Part shown: one piece after another, positions 24,830 through 32,910 of the stretch
How positions within the stretch are numbered: the stretch's first letter is position 1
Layout: each line of letters starts with the position of its first letter
From: an uncultured Ruminococcus sp.
GTDB taxonomy: Bacteria; Bacillota; Clostridia; Oscillospirales; CAG-272
Direction of reading: 5' to 3'
Length of the DNA: 36,103 nucleotides
Assembly: GCA_902762505.1 (NCBI GenBank)
Contig: CACWOQ010000017.1
Span: forward strand, 37,628 to 73,730
Made by a program: the position numbers and the translations under genes
The notes under the pieces: generated by a model
What the model saw: the letters and a program-made list of their open reading frames with translations, nothing else
The model's database searches: none
Told to the model about the DNA's origin: nothing

Positions 24830-24858
24830 ATTATATACGATTTTTTTAAAAAAAGCAA
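24830..24858 (-). promoter_or_regulatory. Promoter of the dapA operon
   Basis: On the minus strand TTGCTT (24858-24853), a 17-base spacer of seven T/A-run bases, and TATAAT (24835-24830). It diverges from the valS T-box promoter about 85 bases away. It is the only clear promoter seen for the 16-kb block. Confidence 0.75.
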
Positions 24859-24940
24859 GAGGGGCGCGGCGGAAATGGTGAAAATTTTATCGCGGCGCAC
24901 CTGATTTTTTTGTGCGTATCGCCCAATTTGAAATTTGTTC

Positions 24941-24969
24941 TTGACAAATCGGTTAAAACGTGATATACT
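24941..24969 (+). promoter_or_regulatory. Sigma-A promoter of the valS T-box leader
   Basis: TTGACA at 24941-24946, 17-base spacer, TATACT at 24964-24969; start expected near 24976. Confidence 0.88.
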
Positions 24970-24979
24970 CATCACAAAT

Positions 24980-25205
24980 GCAAAGATGGAAACAAAGACC
25001 CGTAAAGCCTTATCCAGAGAGACGCGCCGCGGCTGGAAGCGCGTTATAAGGCAGGGCTCCCGTCATTCCGGAGCAGCGCGTGCGAACACGTAAGTCTGTA
25101 GTGCGCGACGGCACTCCCCGTCAGGAGAAACGAGGCGCGGGCGACCGCGTGAATTCAGGTGGTACCACGGTCTATCCCGTCCTGATCAAGGACGGGATAT
25201 TTTAT
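24980..25205 (+). promoter_or_regulatory. T-box riboswitch of valS
   Basis: A leader of about 225 bases with the T-box hallmarks: an AGAGAGA motif (25018-25024) and a GGCTGG distal-loop-like segment closed by GCCTTAT/ATAAGGC in Stem I, the T-box sequence AGGTGGTACCACGG at 25157-25170 that pairs with the CCA end of uncharged tRNA, and a terminator directly after it. A candidate valine specifier GTC lies at 25062-25064, though the exact specifier loop was not folded. Low charging of tRNA-Val should favour the antiterminator and switch on valS. Confidence 0.92.
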
Positions 25206-25209
25206 TTTT
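25173..25209 (+). terminator. Regulated terminator of the valS T-box
   Basis: TATCCCGTCCT (25173-25183) pairs with AGGACGGGATA (25189-25199), followed by a T-rich tract to 25209. The left arm is close enough to the T-box motif to be captured in the alternative antiterminator helix. Confidence 0.9.
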
Positions 25210-25225
25210 ATGAAAGGGAAATTTT

Positions 25226-27850
25226 ATGAAAGAGCTTGCCAAAAACTTCGAGCCGCAGTCGGTCGAAAAGCGTATTTACTCCGGCTGGCGTGAAAAGGGA
25301 TATTTCAAGCCCTCGGACGACAGAGAAAAAGAGACGTTCACGATAGTGATCCCGCCTCCCAACGTCACGGGTCAGCTTCATATGGGTCACGCCCTTGACG
25401 AAACGCTTCAGGATATCCTCATCCGTTACAAGAGGATGAAAGGCTACGCCGCCCTGTGGGTCCCGGGAACGGACCACGCCGGCATCGCCACTCAGATAAA
25501 GGTCGAGGAGAACCTCCGCGTAAACGAGGGGCTTACGAGATACGATCTCGGGCGCGAAAAATTCCTCGAACGCGTCTGGGCGTGGAAAAACAGATTCGGC
25601 TCCCGTATAATCGAGCAGCTTGAAACGCTCGGCTCCTCCTGCGACTGGGACAGACTCCGCTTCACAATGGACGACGGACTTTCCGCAGCCGTGCGCGAGG
25701 TGTTCAACAATCTTTATGAAAAAGGTCTCATTTACAGAGGCTACCGCATAATCAACTGGTGTCCGCACTGCAGAACGGCTCTGTCCGACGCAGAGGTCGA
25801 ATACGCGGAGGACGCGGGTCACTTCTGGCATATCAGATACCCGGTCAAGGACAGCGGCGAGTTCGTCACCATCGCCACGACGCGTCCCGAAACGCTCCTG
25901 GGCGACACGGCTGTCGCCGTCAACCCGCAGGACGAAAGATACGCGCATCTCGTCGGCAAGACTCTGATCCTGCCGCTCGTCGGTCGTGAAATACCCGTCA
26001 TCGCGGACGACTACGTAGATCTGCAGTTCGGTACCGGCTGCGTGAAGATCACGCCCGCGCACGACCCGAACGACTTCATGGTCGGTCAGCGCCACAACCT
26101 GCCCGTCATCCGCGTGATGAACGACGACGCGACGATCAACGCCGAGGGCGGTAAATACGAGGGCATGGACCGCTACGAATGCAGAAAAGCGATCCTCTCG
26201 GATCTTGAAGCGGGCGGATATCTCGTCAAGACGGAAGAACACGTCCACAACGTCGGCAAGTGCTACCGCTGCGGAACGACCGTCGAGCCGCTCACCTCGG
26301 ATCAGTGGTTTGTGAAAATGGGTCCGATGATACAGCCCGCGATCGACGCCGTGAAGGAGGGCAGGATAAAATTCGTGCCCGAACGCTTCACTAAAACGTA
26401 TATAAACTGGATGGAAAACCTGCACGACTGGTGCATCAGCCGTCAGCTGTGGTGGGGTCACAGGATCCCGGCGTTCTACTGCGACGCCTGCGGCGAAATG
26501 ACCGTTTCACGCACCGATATAACCGTCTGCCCGCACTGCGGCGCGCCCGTGCGTCAGGATGAGGACGTGCTCGACACGTGGTTCTCCTCCGCGCTCTGGC
26601 CGTTCTCTACGCTCGGCTGGCCCGAAAACACCGACGATCTGAAACGCTTCTTCCCGACCGACGTACTCGTCACCGGCTACGACATAATCTCGTTCTGGGT
26701 ATCGAGGATGATATTCTCGTCGATCGAGCAGACGGGCAAAGCGCCGTTTTCGACCGTGTTCATCCACGGACTCGTCCGCGACGCGCAGGGACGCAAGATG
26801 TCCAAATCCCTCGGCAACGGCATCGACCCGATAGAAATAATAGACAAATACGGCGCCGACGCTCTCCGCTTCGCGCTGGCGACGGGCAACTCGCCCGGAA
26901 ACGACATGAGGTTCTCCGACGAAAAGATAGAAGCCGCGAGAAACTTCACGAACAAGATCTGGAACGCCGCGAGATTCGTTCTCATGAACCTGACGACGGA
27001 GGATCTTACTCTCCCCGAAACGGATATACTCCACGTTGAGGATAAATGGATACTCTCCGTTTACAACCGTACGGTATCCGAGGTCAGCGCGAATATAGAC
27101 AAGTTCGAGGTCGGCGTGGCGCTGTCAAAGCTTTACGACTTCGTCTGGGATATATTCTGCGACTGGTATATAGAGCTTATCAAGCCGAGACTTCTTTCTG
27201 ACAACAAAGAAGACAGCGAAAACGCGCAGCGCGTGATACTCTACGTGCTGACCGGAACGCTGAAAATGCTCCATCCCTATATGCCGTTCGTAACGGAAGA
27301 GCTGTATCAGGCTCTCCCGCACGACACCGAAAGCATCATGATCTCGAAGTACCCCGAGCCCTGCGCCGGTCTCAGCTTCCCCGAGGATGAGGCTCATATG
27401 GCTGCTGTGATAGAGGCAATCCGCGCGATCAGGAACAGACGCGCCGAAATGAACGTCGCGCCGTCGAAGAAAGCGACCGTTCACATCGTGACGGATAACA
27501 AGGACGCTTTCAACGATCAGACGTCCGTGTTCTTCAAGAAATTAGCGTCGGCGTCAGACGTTTCTCTGTGCGATAAGTACGAGGAAGAAGGCGCCGTCAG
27601 CATAATCACCCCGGCGGCTAAGATATATATCCCGCTCGGAGAGCTTGTCGACATGGAAGCCGAAAAGAAGCGTCTTGAAAAAGAAGCCGAAAAGGTCCGC
27701 TCCGAAACGGAACGCATAGAAAAGAAGCTTTCAAACGAAGGCTTCGTCTCCAAAGCTCCCGCCGCCGTGATCGAGGGCGAACGCAAAAAGCTCGCCTCTT
27801 ACAGGGAAAAGCTCGCGGGCATCGAGGACACTCTGAAGAAATTCAAATAA
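25226..27850 (+). CDS. valS: Valyl-tRNA synthetase
   Basis: An 874-residue class I synthetase that charges tRNA-Val. HIGH is HMGH at 52-55 and KMSKS is at 524-528. The editing domain contains [16 protein letters not shown], and zinc-knuckle pairs CPHC, CYRC, CDAC and CPHC are present. The C-terminal 70 residues form the Lys/Glu-rich tRNA-binding coiled coil ([15 protein letters not shown] and on) that separates ValS from IleS. AAAGGG seven bases before the ATG is the ribosome-binding site. The gene has its own T-box leader and its own terminator and so forms a single-gene unit. Confidence 0.98.
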   Translation: MKELAKNFEPQSVEKRIYSGWREKGYFKPSDDREKETFTIVIPPPNVTGQLHMGHALDETLQDILIRYKRMKGYAALWVPGTDHAGIATQIKVEENLRVNEGLTRYDLGREKFLERVWAWKNRFGSRIIEQLETLGSSCDWDRLRFTMDDGLSAAVREVFNNLYEKGLIYRGYRIINWCPHCRTALSDAEVEYAEDAGHFWHIRYPVKDSGEFVTIATTRPETLLGDTAVAVNPQDERYAHLVGKTLILPLVGREIPVIADDYVDLQFGTGCVKITPAHDPNDFMVGQRHNLPVIRVMNDDATINAEGGKYEGMDRYECRKAILSDLEAGGYLVKTEEHVHNVGKCYRCGTTVEPLTSDQWFVKMGPMIQPAIDAVKEGRIKFVPERFTKTYINWMENLHDWCISRQLWWGHRIPAFYCDACGEMTVSRTDITVCPHCGAPVRQDEDVLDTWFSSALWPFSTLGWPENTDDLKRFFPTDVLVTGYDIISFWVSRMIFSSIEQTGKAPFSTVFIHGLVRDAQGRKMSKSLGNGIDPIEIIDKYGADALRFALATGNSPGNDMRFSDEKIEAARNFTNKIWNAARFVLMNLTTEDLTLPETDILHVEDKWILSVYNRTVSEVSANIDKFEVGVALSKLYDFVWDIFCDWYIELIKPRLLSDNKEDSENAQRVILYVLTGTLKMLHPYMPFVTEELYQALPHDTESIMISKYPEPCAGLSFPEDEAHMAAVIEAIRAIRNRRAEMNVAPSKKATVHIVTDNKDAFNDQTSVFFKKLASASDVSLCDKYEEEGAVSIITPAAKIYIPLGELVDMEAEKKRLEKEAEKVRSETERIEKKLSNEGFVSKAPAAVIEGERKKLASYREKLAGIEDTLKKFK

Positions 27851-27860
27851 AAACGCATCT

Positions 27861-27893
27861 TCCCGGATGACACAGGTCATCCGGGATTTTTTT
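27861..27893 (+). terminator. Intrinsic terminator after valS
   Basis: TCCCGGATGAC (27861-27871) pairs with GTCATCCGGGA (27876-27886), followed by seven T. Confidence 0.95.
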
Positions 27894-27904
27894 ATGCAAA
27901 AAGA

Positions 27905-27948
27905 CACGCCGCGCCTACAATACGACAAAATTATCGCGGCGAGGCGTG
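27905..27948 (+). repeat. Dyad upstream of the spoIIA operon
   Basis: Arms 27905-27915 and 27938-27948 are complementary at 10 of 11 positions around an AT-rich 22-base centre. It ends 35 bases before spoIIAA and may overlap the operon promoter. It could be a regulator site or a leader hairpin. No sigma-H-type promoter could be assigned with confidence. Confidence 0.45.
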
Positions 27949-27983
27949 GTATCATCATTTTCAGAAACGTAACGGAGAAAAAT

Positions 27984-28319
27984 ATGAAGGATCTGCAATT
28001 TTATGAAAAGGACGGCGAGCTTACCGCCGCGCTTTACGGCGAGCTCGACCACTGTCTTTCCGCCGACGTACGCGTCAGGATAGACGAAAAGGTGAGACAG
28101 CTCTGTCCGCGCTGTCTCGTACTCGATCTGTCGGATATAACGTTCATGGACAGCTCCGGGCTCGGGCTTATCATGGGCAGATACACCTTATGCGGCAGAG
28201 CGGGTATAGCGTTCCGCCTGCGCGGAGCTGACGAGCGGATAAACCGTATGCTCGGGCTTGCGGGGCTCGGCGGCGTGATAAAGATCGAAGAAAACGGCAA
28301 AGGAGGCTCCGGCAGATGA
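27984..28319 (+). CDS. spoIIAA: Anti-sigma F factor antagonist SpoIIAA
   Basis: A 111-residue STAS-domain protein. The start at 27984 follows GGAG with six-base spacing; the frame is open upstream but would enter the valS terminator. MDSSGLG at 55-61 holds Ser58, the residue phosphorylated by SpoIIAB in the known system. Unphosphorylated SpoIIAA in the forespore frees sigma F. It overlaps spoIIAB by four bases (ATGA) and heads the three-gene spoIIA operon. The Cys-rich middle (CPRCLVLD) differs from Bacillus but not at key positions. Confidence 0.95.
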   Translation: MKDLQFYEKDGELTAALYGELDHCLSADVRVRIDEKVRQLCPRCLVLDLSDITFMDSSGLGLIMGRYTLCGRAGIAFRLRGADERINRMLGLAGLGGVIKIEENGKGGSGR

Positions 28320-28756
28320 AAAACAGACCCGTGAACGAAATGAAGATCACACTCCCGTCGCTTCCGGAAAACGAAGCGGTGGCGAGAGGCTGCGTTTCCC
28401 GGTTCGTGTCGTGCGCCGACCCGACGGTCACGGAGCTTGCGGATATACGCTGCGCCGTGTCTGAGGCGGTGACCAACTGCGTCGTCCACGCGTACAAAAA
28501 CGCGCCGGGACCTGTTTACATAAACGCGAGGCTGTATGAGAACGGAAGATTCACCGTGCAGATCTGCGACCGCGGCTGCGGCATACCGGACGTCGCGCTT
28601 GCGATGACGCCGCTTTACACGACCGACAGGGAGGGAGAGCGGAGCGGAATGGGCTTTGCGATAATGCAGACGTTTTCCGACGGGCTGAAGGTCAGCTCGC
28701 GCGTCGGGGGCGGCACGCGCGTGTTTATGGAAAAATATCTGAAGCGGCAGCCGTAA
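28316..28756 (+). CDS. spoIIAB: Anti-sigma F factor / serine kinase SpoIIAB
   Basis: A 146-residue GHKL-type kinase that binds sigma F and phosphorylates SpoIIAA. The N-box ADIRCAVSEAVTNCVVHAY (Glu50, Asn54) and the G1 box ICDRGCGIPD (about 92-101) are present, and the ATP-lid region ends in SGMGFAIMQTF. It lies between spoIIAA (four-base overlap) and sigF (27-base gap). Together with a SpoIIE phosphatase expected elsewhere, it restricts sigma F activity to the forespore. Confidence 0.96.
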   Translation: MKNRPVNEMKITLPSLPENEAVARGCVSRFVSCADPTVTELADIRCAVSEAVTNCVVHAYKNAPGPVYINARLYENGRFTVQICDRGCGIPDVALAMTPLYTTDREGERSGMGFAIMQTFSDGLKVSSRVGGGTRVFMEKYLKRQP

Positions 28757-28783
28757 CAGCCCGGACGCCGCGCGGAGGATGCG

Positions 28784-29521
28784 ATGAGCGATCGGACGTC
28801 ATACGATTATTCAAAAAACCCGGAGCTGATAAAACGCGCTCAGAACGGCGACAGAGCCGCGATGGACGAGCTTGTATCCGCGAACATGGGGCTTATCCGC
28901 AGCATCGTGCCGAGATTCGCGGACCGCGGCGTCGAATACGAGGATCTCGTGCAGATCGGCGCTATAGGCATGATCAAAGCGGTAAAAAGCTACGAACCCG
29001 GCTTCGGGACCGTCTTTTCAACGTACGCCGTGCCGCTTATAATCGGCGAAATAAGGCGGTTTTTGCGCGACGACGGCATCATAAAGGTCAGCCGGACGAC
29101 GAAGCGCACGGCGCAGAACGCCATGAAGCAGAAGGAGAAATTCGCGGCGCGGCACGGGCGCGAGCCGCATATCTCGGAGCTTGCCGAAATATGCGGCGTA
29201 AGCGAGGACGAGCTGACGGACGCGCTTGAATCGGCTTATCCGATGCATTCGCTGTCGGAGACGGTCGGCGACGACGACGGCGTCACTCTCGAAGGCGCGA
29301 TCCCCGCGCAGGACGACGGGATAAGCGACCTTTGCGAGATGATGGCGCTGCGCGACGCGGTGAAGCGGCTCGATCCGACGGAGCGGAAAATAATATATCT
29401 GCGCTATTTCCGCGACTGCTCGCAGCAGCAGACAGCCGACGCGCTCGGTCTGTCTCAGGTGAAGGTATCCCGTACGGAAAAAAAGATCTATGAAAAGCTC
29501 AGGGCGATGATGACGGGCTGA
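28784..29521 (+). CDS. sigF: Forespore RNA polymerase sigma factor sigma F
   Basis: A 245-residue sigma-70 family factor of the SigF/SigG/SigB group, identified as sigma F by its position after spoIIAB. Region 2 includes YEDLVQIGAIGMIKAVKSYEPGFGTVFSTYAVPLIIGEIRRFLRDD (quoted as YEDLVQIG, MIKAVKSYEP and IGEIRRFLRDD). Region 3 includes GREPHISELAEICGV, and region 4 ERKIIYLRYFRDCSQQQTAD with its helix-turn-helix. GGAGG lies five bases before the ATG. It is the first compartment-specific sigma factor of sporulation. An intrinsic terminator follows after ten bases. Confidence 0.96.
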   Translation: MSDRTSYDYSKNPELIKRAQNGDRAAMDELVSANMGLIRSIVPRFADRGVEYEDLVQIGAIGMIKAVKSYEPGFGTVFSTYAVPLIIGEIRRFLRDDGIIKVSRTTKRTAQNAMKQKEKFAARHGREPHISELAEICGVSEDELTDALESAYPMHSLSETVGDDDGVTLEGAIPAQDDGISDLCEMMALRDAVKRLDPTERKIIYLRYFRDCSQQQTADALGLSQVKVSRTEKKIYEKLRAMMTG

Positions 29522-29531
29522 CGCGCTTAAG

Positions 29532-29556
29532 GCGTCCCGGTGTACGGGGCGCTTTT
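29532..29556 (+). terminator. Intrinsic terminator of the spoIIA operon
   Basis: GCGTCCCG (29532-29539) pairs with CGGGGCGC (29545-29552, one G-U pair), loop of five, then TTTT. Confidence 0.85.
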
Positions 29557-29594
29557 GTATTCACAAAAAATTTTAAAATTTCTTCCCACGGCTA

Positions 29595-29623
29595 TTGACA
29601 TTTTCCGATCTTGAATGTATAAT
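29595..29623 (+). promoter_or_regulatory. Perfect-consensus sigma-A promoter of the DUF177-rpmF operon
   Basis: TTGACA at 29595-29600, 17-base spacer, TATAAT at 29618-29623, about 50 bases before the first start codon. Confidence 0.92.
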
Positions 29624-29675
29624 GTTTCGTACGGCTTATGCCGGAGAGCAAGTATCATTATTTTCGGAGACGGAT

Positions 29676-30161
29676 ATGAAGATCGATCTTACGCCCATAC
29701 TGAACGGTGAAGTGAAAGAACTCCCTTTCTCCTTCACGGAAAACGTTCCGGCGCAGATCGTTGACGACCGTTTCAAGGGGCTTGATATGCAAACCGGCGG
29801 CGACCTTACGGTAAACGGAAAGGTACGCGATATCTCGGGTTATTACGAGCTTGACTTCTCCGCCGCTCTGCCCTGCGTCACGCATTGCGCGCGCTGCGAC
29901 AGACAGATGTCCTTTGTATGTGAGTGCGCATCGCATCTCATCGCCTCGGAGGACGCGGAGCGCGGCGAGGACGAGGGGTATATCGTCTACTCCGACCGTC
30001 AGATAGAGCTTGACGGTCCCGTATACGAGGAGCTTTCCATCAGCTTCCCGTCAAAGCCGTTGTGCAGAGAAGACTGCAGGGGTCTGTGCCCCGTATGCGG
30101 AGCGGATCTGAATGACGGCGAATGTGAACACGTAAAGAACGAAGAAAACGACACTTTATAA
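29676..30161 (+). CDS. DUF177 (YceD-like) protein
   Basis: A 161-residue protein of the DUF177/YceD family, whose genes are almost always directly upstream of rpmF. The start at 29676 is set by GGAG at 29666-29669; the frame is open back to the promoter but transcripts do not include that part. The family traits are a beta-rich first half, the paired cysteines CVTHCARC (about 67-74), and the C-terminal metal-type knot CREDCRGLCPVCGADLN. In plants and some bacteria the family is linked to 23S rRNA processing and ribosome assembly, so a ribosome-related role is likely, but the exact activity is not established. Confidence 0.92.
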   Translation: MKIDLTPILNGEVKELPFSFTENVPAQIVDDRFKGLDMQTGGDLTVNGKVRDISGYYELDFSAALPCVTHCARCDRQMSFVCECASHLIASEDAERGEDEGYIVYSDRQIELDGPVYEELSISFPSKPLCREDCRGLCPVCGADLNDGECEHVKNEENDTL

Positions 30162-30175
30162 GGAGGTGCGGATAA

Positions 30176-30358
30176 ATGGCAGTACCGAAGAGAAAAGTCA
30201 GCAAGGCAAGACGTGACAGAAGACGCTCCAACGTCTGGAAGCTCGATATGCCCGGAATGACCAAATGCCCCAAGTGCGGCGAGTACAACCTCAGCCACAG
30301 AGTGTGCAGAGCTTGCGGAACCTATGACGGCAAGCAGATAATTAAGGTCGAAGACTAA
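30176..30358 (+). CDS. rpmF: 50S ribosomal protein L32
   Basis: A 60-residue ribosomal protein with the L32 opening [18 protein letters not shown] and the zinc-binding form of the protein: CPKC at about 31-34 and CRAC at about 44-47. The ribosome-binding site is a full-strength AAGGAGGTG at 30161-30169. It follows the DUF177 gene after 14 bases. The zinc form suggests that a zinc-free paralogue may exist elsewhere, but none is seen here. Confidence 0.97.
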   Translation: MAVPKRKVSKARRDRRRSNVWKLDMPGMTKCPKCGEYNLSHRVCRACGTYDGKQIIKVED

Positions 30359-30367
30359 TGACAAAGT

Positions 30368-30404
30368 GAGCTCCTTTTGCCTTTGCTGCGAAAGGGCTCT
30401 TTTG
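30368..30404 (+). terminator. Terminator after rpmF
   Basis: GAGC-t-CCTTT (30368-30377, one bulged T) pairs with AAAGGGCTC (30391-30399, using AAAGG and GCTC), followed by TTTTGTT. It is a moderate terminator. No separate promoter could be recognised between it and the riboswitch, so some read-through from rpmF may feed the B12 cluster. Confidence 0.65.
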
Positions 30405-30418
30405 TTAAAAAACACGAG

Positions 30419-30553
30419 GAGCTCCGTCCCCCGAAGCGGCGATTCGCCGCGGGCGCCGTCAGATCGGCGGGCTTTATGCCGGGTCGAGGAAAGTGCCGTG
30501 AAAACCGTGCCGCAACGTCAATTACCGTACAGTCGGAATGCTTGGCGGAGCTC
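30419..30553 (+). promoter_or_regulatory. Cobalamin riboswitch (aptamer)
   Basis: The aptamer is closed by a perfect 8-bp helix, GAGCTCCG (30419-30426) with CGGAGCTC (30546-30553). Inside are the conserved cobalamin-aptamer elements in order: GAGGAAAGTGCC then GTGAAAACC (about 30486-30506), GCCGCAACG (30509-30517), and a B12-box-like AGTCGGAATGCTTGGC (30531-30546). The downstream genes fit a corrinoid-uptake function. The identity rests on motif recognition; the P4-P6 junction was not folded in full. Confidence 0.78.
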
Positions 30554-30644
30554 AATAAGAAAAACGTCTCCCGTGAGGCGGGGAGAGCTGTTTTGACGGC
30601 GGAGAGAGTACCGCTTTCTTTTGCCGTCCCGAAAAACGTTAAAA

Positions 30645-30675
30645 ACACAGCCTTACACGGCTGTGTATTTTATTT
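30645..30675 (+). terminator. Expression-platform terminator of the cobalamin riboswitch
   Basis: ACACAGCC (30645-30652) pairs with GGCTGTGT (30659-30666), loop of six, followed by ATTTTATTT. It ends directly before the AAAGGAAG ribosome-binding site of the first gene, so ligand binding probably acts by premature termination. Two other hairpins (around 30570-30586 and 30595-30628) lie between aptamer and terminator and could carry the switch. Confidence 0.7.
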
Positions 30676-30690
30676 GAAAGGAAGAAAAAA

Positions 30691-31479
30691 ATGAAGAATC
30701 TGAAGGTATTGATATCTGTCGCCGTCATAGCTGCGATACTCGGCTCCCTGCTCTGCTGCTTCGCCGCAAGCGAGGAAAAATACGCGTACGTCAACATAAG
30801 CGACGGCAAATCCGTCGTCGCCGCCATGGAAAAGGTCCCGTACGCCGACAAGGACAACGACGGCAAATGGACGGTAAACGACGTTCTTATCGCCGTTCAC
30901 GAAAGCAAATGCAAGGACGGTTATGCGACCGTCACGTCCGATTACGGTCCCATGATCACTAAGCTCTGGGGCGTAGAAAACGGCGGCTCCTACGGCTACT
31001 ACCTCAACAACGCGATGGCGATGAGCCTGACCGACGAGATCAAGTCCGGTGACGTTCTGTACGCTTACGTCTACGCCGACGCGGCGGGCTATTCCGACGC
31101 TTATTCGTTCTTTGACAAGGCGTCGTTTGAAAACGAAGGCGGAAACAAAGTCACGCTCAAGCTCAGCTACGTATCCGGCTTTGACGAGAGCTACGCGCCC
31201 GTCATAAGCGCTCTCGAAGGCGCGACCGTGATCGTAGACGGCAAGAAGGCCGAGGTCAAAACCGCCGCCGACGGCTCCGCCGAGATAACTCTTCCGAAGA
31301 AGACCGCGGTCATAACCGCCGAAAAAGAAGGCTTAACGCTCGTTCCCCCTGTATGCGTCTCCTTCGTCGCGTCCTCCGGCAGCAGTCTCCTCTGGCTCTG
31401 GATAATTCTCGCCGTCGTGATCGTCGCGCTCGTATGCTTCTGCGTCATCAAAGCCGCGGGCAGAAAAAAAGCTGAATAA
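30691..31479 (+). CDS. Membrane-anchored extracellular protein with DUF4430-like domain, probable corrinoid binder
   Basis: A 262-residue exported protein. Residues 1-26 are a signal peptide (MKNLKVLISVAVIAAILGSL and on, cut near AAS). Residues 30-140 resemble the transcobalamin-like C-terminal domain: a TVNDVLIAVHE segment, then GGSYGYYLNNAMA (98-110) and IKSGDVLYAYVY (117-128), the same pattern as SGWGYRVNGKAP...DGDVLEWLYV in the next gene. Residues 150-225 look like a small beta-sandwich with GATVIVDGKKAEV and DGSAEITLP, as in peptide-regulatory or Ig-like modules. Residues 233-254 are a single C-terminal membrane helix ending in Arg-Lys. It should therefore stand on the outer face of the membrane. 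It is the first gene after the riboswitch. Ligand binding is inferred from context and domain resemblance. Confidence 0.75.
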   Translation: MKNLKVLISVAVIAAILGSLLCCFAASEEKYAYVNISDGKSVVAAMEKVPYADKDNDGKWTVNDVLIAVHESKCKDGYATVTSDYGPMITKLWGVENGGSYGYYLNNAMAMSLTDEIKSGDVLYAYVYADAAGYSDAYSFFDKASFENEGGNKVTLKLSYVSGFDESYAPVISALEGATVIVDGKKAEVKTAADGSAEITLPKKTAVITAEKEGLTLVPPVCVSFVASSGSSLLWLWIILAVVIVALVCFCVIKAAGRKKAE

Positions 31480-31480
31480 T

Positions 31481-32908
31481 TTGAAAAGAATCTTATCATT
31501 CGTCCTCGCGGTAACGTCGGTATTCCTCATTACCGCGGGGATATCTTTTAAAGCGGCGGATTATCACGGGGAGCTTTCCCGCTTTACCGCCTCCATGGCG
31601 GACGAGCCGGAGTCCGGCTGCTTCATCGCGCTCGCAGTAAGAAAGGACGACCCGGACGCGGATCTGACTGATTTCGGTACGGTCATCGCGTCAAAGGACG
31701 TGCCCGTCAACACCGTAACGGCGATGAAATACGCTCTGACCGTATACGCCTGCGGCGTAAAGGGGAGCAAATTCGATTCGCTCGGCGCCGATATGATAAA
31801 GTCCGCCGAAAGCACCGCGGCGCTCGTTTTTGCGCTCCATCTGAAAAATATAGGTTATGACACGGGCATGACGGCGGAGGAGCACGTTGAGCGTCTGCTT
31901 TCAAAGGTCACCCCGTCGGGCGGCTTTCCGACGGTCGGCACAACGCCGGACATAGATATGACCGCGATGGCTGTGCAGGCGCTTTCCCCGTATAAAAACG
32001 ACGAAAGGATCGCCGCCGTGATCGACCGGGCGCTCGGTTATCTGTCGTCACAGCAGACGGCGAGCGGCGCGTTCCGCTATTACAATAACGAAAACTGCGA
32101 GAACTGCGCGCAGGTCGTGCTTGCGCTGACGTCTCTCGGCATAGATCCGCAGACCGACGAACGCTTCATAAAAAACGGCGTATCGGTTTACGACGCGCTT
32201 TTGTCGTACCGTCTCGACGACGGCGGATTCGAGCATATACACGGCGAGGGCAGAAACGGCACGGCGACGGCGCAGGCTTACTGTGCGCTCGTCAATAAAG
32301 AAAAGCTGACGCCGTTCTACGTTACTGACGAGCCCTCCGTTACCGTGCGTTACAGACAGCCGTTCAACGGAGATCTGACGCCGATCGTCATCGCGGTCAT
32401 CGCCGCGCTCGGCGTTACGGTCTGCGTCATCATGGCTGTAAAGCGCAGAAAACGCCCCGCAGACTACATCATAGTCGCCGCGATCACCGCCGCGGCGGCG
32501 ATATTCGTCGGCGTCGTCGGCGTCAGGACCGGGCGCGGATATTTTGAGACGGAGGAGGAGATAACGCCCGTCGGCAGCATAACCTTCACCGTCGACAGCT
32601 CGCTCGTCGATCAAAAGACGCCCGTACCCACGCAGACCGTGCCGATCGGAGAAGGCGACACGGCGTATTCCGTGCTGATCCGCGTTTGCCGCGCGAACGG
32701 GCTGACCGTCGTCAATTCCGGCTCAAGGATCTCGCCGTACATATCCGGTATCGGAGATCTTTACGAAGCCGCGTACGGTCCGACGTCCGGCTGGGGCTAC
32801 CGCGTCAACGGCAAGGCTCCGTCCGTGGGCTCCGGCTCGTACGTTCTTTCCGACGGCGACGTGCTTGAATGGCTGTACGTCCCCGACGTGAGCTTTCTCG
32901 GAGACTGA
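31481..32908 (+). CDS. Intrinsic-factor-like surface protein: alpha/alpha toroid + membrane hairpin + DUF4430
   Basis: A 475-residue membrane protein starting with TTG at 31481, one base after the previous stop and without a clear ribosome-binding site, so probably translated by coupling. Residues 1-25 are a signal peptide or anchor. Residues 35-285 form an alpha/alpha-toroid of the prenyltransferase/terpene-cyclase type with repeats SGGFPTVG (146-153), SGAFRYYNN (195-203) and DGGFEHIHG (247-255), each followed by a helix of the TAMAVQAL kind. Residues 301-320 and 329-348 are two membrane helices joined by KRRKRP, so both flanks face outside. Residues 365-475 match the transcobalamin-like C-terminal (DUF4430) domain with SGWGYRVNGKAP (436-447) and LSDGDVLEWLYV (456-467). 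Animal intrinsic factor and transcobalamin have the same domain order and hold B12 between the two domains. Corrinoid capture for the ECF transporter downstream is the likely role. Confidence 0.8.
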   Translation: MKRILSFVLAVTSVFLITAGISFKAADYHGELSRFTASMADEPESGCFIALAVRKDDPDADLTDFGTVIASKDVPVNTVTAMKYALTVYACGVKGSKFDSLGADMIKSAESTAALVFALHLKNIGYDTGMTAEEHVERLLSKVTPSGGFPTVGTTPDIDMTAMAVQALSPYKNDERIAAVIDRALGYLSSQQTASGAFRYYNNENCENCAQVVLALTSLGIDPQTDERFIKNGVSVYDALLSYRLDDGGFEHIHGEGRNGTATAQAYCALVNKEKLTPFYVTDEPSVTVRYRQPFNGDLTPIVIAVIAALGVTVCVIMAVKRRKRPADYIIVAAITAAAAIFVGVVGVRTGRGYFETEEEITPVGSITFTVDSSLVDQKTPVPTQTVPIGEGDTAYSVLIRVCRANGLTVVNSGSRISPYISGIGDLYEAAYGPTSGWGYRVNGKAPSVGSGSYVLSDGDVLEWLYVPDVSFLGD

Positions 32909-32910
32909 AA

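Noticed and set aside
24885..24915. GCGCAC...GTGCG hairpin with a T run between the divergent promoters
   Set aside because: The T run is in the loop instead of after the stem, so it is not a terminator for either unit.
25208..26461. 417-codon open frame on the minus strand opposite valS
   Set aside because: Shadow of the valS reading frame in GC-rich DNA; composition is Arg/Val/His-rich without domains, and it runs against a clear synthetase.
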